From positions 1-18,145 of the forward strand of contig JAKBAQ010000028.1 of the NCBI GenBank assembly GCA_021808985.1: a stretch of DNA of 18,145 bases, written 5' to 3'. Below, piece after piece: positions 13,288 to 18,145 of the stretch. The notes under the pieces were generated by a model. It was not told where the DNA came from. It saw only the letters and a list, made by a program, of their open reading frames with translations, and made no database searches. Both the position numbers and the translations under genes were made by a program. Position 1 is the stretch's first letter. Every line of letters starts with the position of its first letter. Source of the DNA: Pseudomonadota bacterium (lineage in GTDB: Bacteria; Pseudomonadota; Alphaproteobacteria; Acetobacterales; Acetobacteraceae).

Positions 13288-13929
13288 ATGAAGGATCAAC
13301 GCGTGCCTCCCTCTTCTTGCCAACCGGCGCTTTCAGGACGTAGCGCGCGGGCTACGCCGGCGTTGCGGCAGAGATCGATCATCGACGCCACGATGCGCTG
13401 CATCGCCCGCTACAGCTATTCTGAAACGACCATCGAGCGCATCTGCGCAGAAGCGAAGGTTTCGCGTGGACTGATCAACCATCATTTCCAATCAAAGCAT
13501 GAATTGATGGCGCAGACCTATAAGTGTCTTGCCGCTGATCTCCTGGCCGCCTCGCGCGCGGCCGCGGCCAACGCCGCCAGCCCGCTGGAAAAGCTTGAAG
13601 CGAGCATCAAGATTTGCTTCGCGCCGCCGGTCTTCACGACCAAAAACATGAAGGTCTGGCTTGGTTTCTGGAGTGTCGTGCATAGCGACCCGGTAATCCG
13701 CAAGGCGCATAAGGAATTATATGCCGGCTATCGCGATGCGCTGAAAAGGCTGTTCGAACAGATCGGTGCCGCCCGCATGCTGCCGGTGGCGAGCGACCTC
13801 GCCGCGTTGACACTAACGGCGGTCATTGACGGGTTCTGGCTTGAGCAGGCACGTGACCCCAGCTCGTTCAGCGCCGAGGCGGCGCAGCAGGGTTGCCTGC
13901 TGGTGCTGGCGAGTTTTCTGCGAGACTGA
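13288..13929 (+). CDS. TetR family regulator, BetI-like
   Basis: A 213-residue regulator. The N-terminal HTH is at about 27-72: RQRSIIDATMRCIARYSYSE, then TTIERICAEAKVSRGLINHH and FQSKHELM. The C-terminal half has the BetI-type features MKVWLGFWSVVHSDP (around 123-137) and LTAVIDGFWLE (around 184-194). BetI represses choline-glycine betaine genes, but BetI-like proteins control many other pathways. ATG 13288 is preferred over an in-frame TTG at 13279; the ribosome-binding site is weak. It has no divergent catabolic gene; its neighbours are the HutC regulator upstream (same strand, 162-bp gap) and a convergent LysR gene. The 162-bp gap holds two copies of CTATAGC (13239, 13264), 25 bp apart, of unknown meaning. 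Confidence 0.85.
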   Translation: MKDQRVPPSSCQPALSGRSARATPALRQRSIIDATMRCIARYSYSETTIERICAEAKVSRGLINHHFQSKHELMAQTYKCLAADLLAASRAAAANAASPLEKLEASIKICFAPPVFTTKNMKVWLGFWSVVHSDPVIRKAHKELYAGYRDALKRLFEQIGAARMLPVASDLAALTLTAVIDGFWLEQARDPSSFSAEAAQQGCLLVLASFLRD

Positions 13930-13970
13930 GGCGCCGCAAGAGCGGTAGGCGAGGCCAACCGCGCGGCATA

Positions 13971-13988
13971 TATTGACGCCGGTCAATA
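13971..13988. terminator. Small inverted repeat between convergent regulators
   Basis: TATTGAC (13971-13977) and GTCAATA (13982-13988) form a 7-bp stem with a GCCG loop. It overlaps the stop of the LysR gene and lies 42 bp after the TetR stop. It is a modest terminator candidate with no T-run. Confidence 0.3.
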
Positions 13989-14879
13989 GGCGGAAACGGA
14001 GGAGGTCTGGATCATCCACTCGCAGATCTCGCGCGCGGCATTATGCTCCGGATCGGTGCACAGCACATGATACCCGCGCGGTGACTGCACCAACTCCTCT
14101 GACACGCGCACAAGCAAGCCGCTGCGCAGCAAGGGGTCCAGCAAGCCGTCCCAGCCCAGGGCGATGCCCTGGCTGGCCAGCGCGGCGTCGATGACCAGGG
14201 AGTAATCGTCAAGCTGGATGGTTTTCAGCTGGCTTTCGCTAACATTCTCCCCCAGCGCGGCGAACCATGTCTTCCAGGAATACCAGCGGGTCTGCTCGTC
14301 GCCAAACCGCACCAGCTGCCGCTCGCGAATTTCGGCAAGTGAGAGCTTGCGCACGCGCCCGTTCAGATAGGCGGGGCTGCAGACACAAAACACCTTTTCC
14401 TCCAGAATCCGCCCCAGATGCTCGGGCCGCCGCGGGCCAAACTCAATGCGCAGATCAAGCTTGTCGGTCTCATCGGTGAAATCGCCGGTCAGCAGCCGCA
14501 AATTGTGATTGGGGAAGGCGGCTTGCAGCTTCGGCCAGCGCGGCAGCAACCAGAAGGAGGCAAAGCATGAGCTGGCACCTATGGTCATGGTGCTGCTGGG
14601 GCGTACATTGCGCAGATACTGCACCTCCTCCTCCAGCCGCCCCATGCTGGCCTGCCACGCCTCGAACAGGCGTTTGCCGTTGGAGGTAAGGCGCAGGGGG
14701 CGGATTTCCCGGGCGAACATGGCCATGCCAAGATCGGCCTCCAACATGGCGACACGGCGGCTGATGGCGGGCTGGCTGACGTTCAATTCGCGGGCCGCCA
14801 GGGTGAATGAGCCATGCCGCGCCGCAGCATCAAACGCCGTTAGGGAGGAAAAGGGAGGAAGTCGGAAATCATGGGCCAT
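13983..14879 (-). CDS. LysR family regulator, GcvA-like
   Basis: A 298-residue regulator. N-terminal winged HTH at about 8-65: PPFSSLTAFDAAARHGSFTL, AARELNVSQPAISRRVAMLE, ADLGMAMFAREIRPLRLT, the wording of the GcvA group. The rest is the two-lobed effector domain (MTIGASSCFASFWLLPRWPK near 98-117; RIEFGP around 147-152; LVIDAALASQGIALGWDGLL in the C-terminal lobe). GGAGG lies about eight bases before the ATG. It is divergent from the second acyl-CoA dehydrogenase operon with a 292-bp spacer, the classic LysR arrangement, so it most likely activates that operon in the presence of its substrate. Convergent with the TetR gene. Confidence 0.9.
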   Translation of the reverse strand: MAHDFRLPPFSSLTAFDAAARHGSFTLAARELNVSQPAISRRVAMLEADLGMAMFAREIRPLRLTSNGKRLFEAWQASMGRLEEEVQYLRNVRPSSTMTIGASSCFASFWLLPRWPKLQAAFPNHNLRLLTGDFTDETDKLDLRIEFGPRRPEHLGRILEEKVFCVCSPAYLNGRVRKLSLAEIRERQLVRFGDEQTRWYSWKTWFAALGENVSESQLKTIQLDDYSLVIDAALASQGIALGWDGLLDPLLRSGLLVRVSEELVQSPRGYHVLCTDPEHNAAREICEWMIQTSSVSAY

Positions 14880-14919
14880 ATCATGCCTCCAGCGTATGTA
14901 TTGATTACCTTTTTCGCCG

Positions 14920-14948
14920 TTGCCGTGAAAGAAGGACTCTTTCTATAT
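14920..14948 (+). promoter_or_regulatory. Candidate promoter with dyad, LysR-controlled operon
   Basis: TTGCCG (14920-14925) and CTATAT (14943-14948) are 17 bp apart, a plausible -35/-10 pair for the dehydrogenase/synthetase operon. Between them GAAAGA (14927-14932) and TCTTTC (14938-14943) form a 6-bp dyad with a 5-nt centre. A LysR T-N11-A site is expected in this divergent region and this dyad is the best candidate. The rest of the 292-bp spacer shows nothing else I can support. Confidence 0.35.
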
Positions 14949-15171
14949 CAGCCCGTGGGTGGGGGGAGCAAGTTGACCTAAACGGGCACCAGAACAGGAG
15001 CGTTCAAGAACGAATGGCCGGCGGCATCGCGTCATGAAGATAGGCGATATCAGCTGAGTTTTTCCGGAATGGCCGCTTCATGGCTTTCTCATCGTGTGAT
15101 TCCAGTGGGGGCTGTCGCCGCGTTCGTGCCGCGCGGTGGAGAACCCTGACGCATGCATCAAGGAGATTAAA

Positions 15172-16338
15172 GTGGATTTTTCCCTCTCGGTAAAACATCT
15201 CGAGCTTCAGGCCAGAGCGCGGCAATTCGCCGAGCAGGTGTTGCAGCCTTATGAAATGGAGTGCGAGGATAATGACGGGCTTTCCCCCGAAAGCCTGACC
15301 GCGATCAACGGCAAGGTGATGGAATGGGAGCTGAACGCGCTGAACCATACCAAGGAAGATGGCGGCCAGGGCTATAATATTTTCGAGCAGATGCTGGTGG
15401 ACGAGCAGCTTGGCCGTGTCACCGGCGCGATCTGGGACACCGTGTTCCGGCCCTCCTATCCGATGAAATTCGCAAGCCCGGCGCAGAAGGCGGAGTATCT
15501 GATCCCAACCTGCCAGGGCAAGCGCCGCGATTGTTACGCCATCACCGAAGCCGATGCCGGCTCCGACCCGACGCAGTGCCGCACCTCGGCCACCAAGGTT
15601 GCCGGCGGCTGGAGCCTCAACGGTGAGAAATGGTTTGTCACTGTTGGCGACTGGGCGGATTATATTCTGCTCCACGCGCATGTCGATGGCGATCCGGCCA
15701 AGGCGTCGGTGTTCTTTGTCGACAAGAACCTGTCGGGCGTGAAGGTGAAGCGCACCCCGCGCTATACACATCATTTCTGCTACAAGCACCCTGAATTCAT
15801 TTTCGAGGATGTCATCGTCGGTGAGGACAAGCTGCTTGGCGAAGTTGGCCGTGGGCTTGACTACACCAAGGACTGGTTTGTCGAAGCTCGTCTGGGCATC
15901 GCGGCGCGCTGCGTGGGCGGCGCCACCAGGGCGCTGGAAGTGGCGAACGAGTTCGCCTCCAAACGCGTGCAATTCGGCACCACCATCCGTGATTTCCAGG
16001 GCATCGAGTTCATGCTGGCGGATATGGCGGTGGAGATCATGGCCGCCAAGAGCATGCTGTATCGCATCTGCTGGGGGATCGACAATGGCGGCGAGCGCAA
16101 GCTCAACCATGCCCGGGTGGCGGCGCTGAAGCTCTATTGCTCGGAGATGGTGGGCCGGGTCTGCGACCGTGCCGTGCAGATTCTGGGCGGCCGCGGCTAT
16201 ATGCGGGAAAACCCGGTGGAACGGCTGTGGCGCGATACCCGGGTTGACCGGATTTGGGAAGGCACGTCGGAAATCCAGCGTGTCATCATCGGTGGCCAGA
16301 TCAAGAGGCGCGGCCTTGAGGTTTACACAGGCTGGTAA
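15172..16338 (+). CDS. Acyl-CoA dehydrogenase (second copy)
   Basis: A 388-residue FAD enzyme oxidising an acyl-CoA to the 2-enoyl-CoA. Middle domain with YAITEADAGSDPTQCRTSA (about 123-141) and LNGEKWFVTVGDWADY (149-164); C-terminal domain with RVQFGTTIRDFQGIEFMLAD and QILGGRGYMRENPVERLWRD. The catalytic base is Glu363 in RIWEGTSEIQR. GTG at 15172 is chosen because AAGGAG ends six bases upstream and the protein then begins like the family; an in-frame GTG at 15136 lacks such a site. It differs clearly from the dehydrogenase at 9833-10969, so this is not a recent duplication. First gene of an operon with the NDP-forming synthetase, 44 bp on; divergent from the LysR gene. Confidence 0.92.
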   Translation: MDFSLSVKHLELQARARQFAEQVLQPYEMECEDNDGLSPESLTAINGKVMEWELNALNHTKEDGGQGYNIFEQMLVDEQLGRVTGAIWDTVFRPSYPMKFASPAQKAEYLIPTCQGKRRDCYAITEADAGSDPTQCRTSATKVAGGWSLNGEKWFVTVGDWADYILLHAHVDGDPAKASVFFVDKNLSGVKVKRTPRYTHHFCYKHPEFIFEDVIVGEDKLLGEVGRGLDYTKDWFVEARLGIAARCVGGATRALEVANEFASKRVQFGTTIRDFQGIEFMLADMAVEIMAAKSMLYRICWGIDNGGERKLNHARVAALKLYCSEMVGRVCDRAVQILGGRGYMRENPVERLWRDTRVDRIWEGTSEIQRVIIGGQIKRRGLEVYTGW

Positions 16339-16382
16339 CACCGGCGCTCCCAGCGGCTCGAATTTTTAAGGTGAGGACGATC

Positions 16383-18145
16383 GTGTCAATACGTCAACAA
16401 AATCTGCGGCGTCTGCTGCGCCCCCGTCATATTGCGTTCATCGGGGGCAATAATCTGCAGCCGGCCATTCGTTCCACGGAGGCGATCGGCTTCACCGGTG
16501 AAATTTGGGTGGTCAACCCCAAATATGAGAGCATTGCCAATCGGCGCTGCTACCGCAGCATCGCCGCGTTGCCCGCTCCGCCGGATGCTGCTTTCGTCGC
16601 GGTCAACAGCACCGCCAGTGTTGGCGCGGTGGGTGAGTTGGCCGCCATCGGTGCCGGCGGCGTGATCTGCTACGCCGCGGGATTTTCTGAAATCGGCGCC
16701 GAGGGCGCGCAACTGCAGCAGGCGCTGGTGGCGGCGGCGGGCAACACGGCCCTGGTCGGGCCGAACTGCTATGGCGTGCTCAATTATCTCGACGGCGCCG
16801 CCATGTGGCCAGACCTGCACGGCGGCAAGCCGGCGGGCAAGGGCGTCGCCATCATCAGCCAGAGCGGCAATATCGCCCTCAATCTCACAATGGCTGACCG
16901 TTCCTGCCCGCTGAGCTATGTCATCAGTGTCGGCAATCAGGCCGCGCTGGGGGTTGGAGACTATATCGAGGCCCTGCTGGAGGATCCGCGCGTCACCGCG
17001 ATCGGCGTGTATCTCGAAGGGCTGAACGATGTCGCCGGTTTCACCCGGGCGGCGGCGCGCGCGCTGACGCAGGGCGTGCCGGTGGTCGTGCTCAAGGCCG
17101 GCACGTCAGAGCTGGGCACCCAGCTGACCATGAGCCATACCAGCTCGCTGGCGGGTGCCGATGAGCTGTACCAGGCGCTGTTTGACCGGCTTGGGGTTAT
17201 TCGCGTGGCGTCTTTGCCGGCCTTGATCGAGACGCTGAAGCTTTGCGCCATCACCGGCCCGGCGCCGGGGCCGAATCTGGCGATTTTGACCTGCTCGGGT
17301 GGTGATTCCGCCATCTCGGCCGACGTGGCGGAAATCGCGGGCCTGCGGTTGCCGCCCTTGGAGGCGTGGCAGGCCAGCGCCCTGCGCACGCAGTTGCCGG
17401 ACTTTGCCTGCATCTCCAACCCGATGGATTATAACACCACCATCTGGGGCAAGCCGGCGGAGCTGGAACGCTGCTTCAACACGGTGATGGGCAGTGCTGA
17501 TTTCGATACCGTGATGCTCATTCTGGATTTTCCGCGCGGCGGGGCGGATGCGCCGGCCGCCTGGCTCGATGCCGCGCAGGCGGTGGTAAAGGCCAGCCGG
17601 ACGAGCGGGAAACACGCGGTCGTTGCCGCCATGTTTCCAGAGCTGCTGCCCGAGCCGGTGCGCAACCTGCTGGCCGCCAACGGGGTGGCGCCGTTGCAGG
17701 GCGTCGGCGACGCGCTCACCGCCCTTGGGGCCAGCGCCCGTTACGCCCAGCGCCGCCGCGAGGTGCTGGCAAGCAACGGTGCGGCGCGGCTGATCCTGAA
17801 TCCGCCGGGAGCGGCAGCAACGGGTGATCGCGTGCTCGACGAATGGCAGAGCAAGCGGGCTTTGGCCGCGTATGGTCTGCCCGTTCCCGCGGCCCGCTTG
17901 GTCACCGCCGCCGAGGCGCCAGAGGCGGCGCAGGCGCTGGGGTTTCCGGTCGTGGTCAAGATCGCCAGCGACCAGGTGCCGCATAAAACCGAGGCCGGGG
18001 CGGTGAAGCTGAATCTGCAATCGGCCGGAGACGTGAGTGCTGCCACCGCGGCGATTGCCCGGAATGTCGCGGCCATCACCGGCGTGGGTGACCGTTTTCT
18101 GGTCGAGAAGATGATGGGCGGGGCCGTGGCCGAACTGATCATCGG
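16383..18145 (+). CDS. NDP-forming acyl-CoA synthetase (acetate-CoA ligase family), 3' end outside window
   Basis: A frame open from GTG 16383 to the right edge (587 codons; the family is about 690-710). The enzyme links a carboxylic acid to CoA with ATP, releasing ADP and phosphate through a phosphohistidine. CoA-binding Rossmann domain at about 10-130 (RPRHIAFIGG, GEIWVVNPKYE, GPNCYGVLNY); succinyl-CoA-synthetase-like flavodoxin domains at about 140-440 (GVAIISQSGNIALNL; SHTSSLAGADELY, whose His252 is the phosphate carrier; CSGGDSAISADVAE; ISNPMDYN). The ATP-grasp domain starts near 480 (SKRALAAYGLPVPAARLV; GFPVVVKIASDQVPHKTEAG). AAGGTGAGGA precedes the GTG. It would supply the acyl-CoA that the dehydrogenase upstream oxidises. 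Confidence 0.9.
   Translation, partial: MSIRQQNLRRLLRPRHIAFIGGNNLQPAIRSTEAIGFTGEIWVVNPKYESIANRRCYRSIAALPAPPDAAFVAVNSTASVGAVGELAAIGAGGVICYAAGFSEIGAEGAQLQQALVAAAGNTALVGPNCYGVLNYLDGAAMWPDLHGGKPAGKGVAIISQSGNIALNLTMADRSCPLSYVISVGNQAALGVGDYIEALLEDPRVTAIGVYLEGLNDVAGFTRAAARALTQGVPVVVLKAGTSELGTQLTMSHTSSLAGADELYQALFDRLGVIRVASLPALIETLKLCAITGPAPGPNLAILTCSGGDSAISADVAEIAGLRLPPLEAWQASALRTQLPDFACISNPMDYNTTIWGKPAELERCFNTVMGSADFDTVMLILDFPRGGADAPAAWLDAAQAVVKASRTSGKHAVVAAMFPELLPEPVRNLLAANGVAPLQGVGDALTALGASARYAQRRREVLASNGAARLILNPPGAAATGDRVLDEWQSKRALAAYGLPVPAARLVTAAEAPEAAQALGFPVVVKIASDQVPHKTEAGAVKLNLQSAGDVSAATAAIARNVAAITGVGDRFLVEKMMGGAVAELII

Noticed and set aside
3030..14029. General enrichment of AGATCT in the window
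   Set aside because: Seven sites were found (3030, 3042, 3853, 8027, 11101, 11260, 14024), only slightly above the four or five expected for a 6-bp site in 18 kb. Only the tight pair before the methyltransferase is notable.
9833..16338. Two acyl-CoA dehydrogenases as a tandem duplication
   Set aside because: They differ in most residues outside the family motifs, lie in different operons on opposite strands and have different regulators.
15004..16341. 445-codon minus-strand frame opposite the second acyl-CoA dehydrogenase
   Set aside because: Shadow of a well-supported gene with all family motifs; the antisense product has the low-complexity composition of a mirror frame. The same applies to 17106-18020 (minus), 4847-5815 (plus), 195-1157 (plus) and 9191-9781 (plus).
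1..18145. CRISPR array, rRNA, insertion-sequence transposase or phage genes
   Set aside because: No regularly spaced repeats, rRNA segments, transposase motifs or phage structural genes were seen.

Overview
The window is a chromosomal segment of a GC-rich bacterium, most likely an alphaproteobacterium. That guess rests on G/C-ending codons, GTG starts, BetI-, HutC- and GcvA-like regulators, and catabolic genes of the CaiB/acyl-CoA dehydrogenase/NDP-forming synthetase type. The genus cannot be fixed from the sequence alone. It carries thirteen complete protein genes, two genes cut by the window edges, one tRNA-Ser(UGA), one truncated gene remnant and several palindromic regulatory or terminator-like sites.

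Layout. (1) 1-2700: the 3' end of an unknown gene, then a divergent pair, a PAPS-type sulfotransferase (minus) and a DUF1214-like protein (plus). They share a promoter region with a 16-bp near-palindrome. On the outer side of each gene lies a copy of the same ~66-bp structured repeat; its hairpin is kept by paired base changes. (2) 2745-4817: tRNA-Ser followed by a compact, more A+T-rich island. It holds an MT-A70 adenine methyltransferase with a fused C-terminal HTH and, tail-to-tail, a BglII-type restriction endonuclease. At the far end is the cut-off 3' end of an SRAP/YedK gene, abutting an imperfect 17-bp copy of the tRNA 3' end. This looks like a tRNA-integrated restriction-modification cassette that has no integrase of its own. 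(3) 4865-8280: a DmpA/BapA-type (S58/P1) aminopeptidase followed by an APC amino-acid permease, with a LuxR-type regulator divergent from them, probably a unit for releasing and importing unusual amino acids. (4) 8339-13125: a CoA-transferase / acyl-CoA dehydrogenase / NCS1 permease operon, divergent from a GntR/HutC regulator whose intergenic region carries an exact match to the HutC-family operator consensus. (5) 13288-18145: a BetI-like TetR regulator, a LysR regulator, and a divergent operon of a second acyl-CoA dehydrogenase and an NDP-forming acyl-CoA synthetase that runs off the window.

The right two thirds is ordinary accessory catabolism arranged as regulator/operon pairs. The features most worth a second look are the tRNA-anchored restriction-modification island with its HTH-fused methyltransferase and twin AGATCT direct repeats, and the covarying structured repeat around the sulfotransferase/DUF1214 pair.
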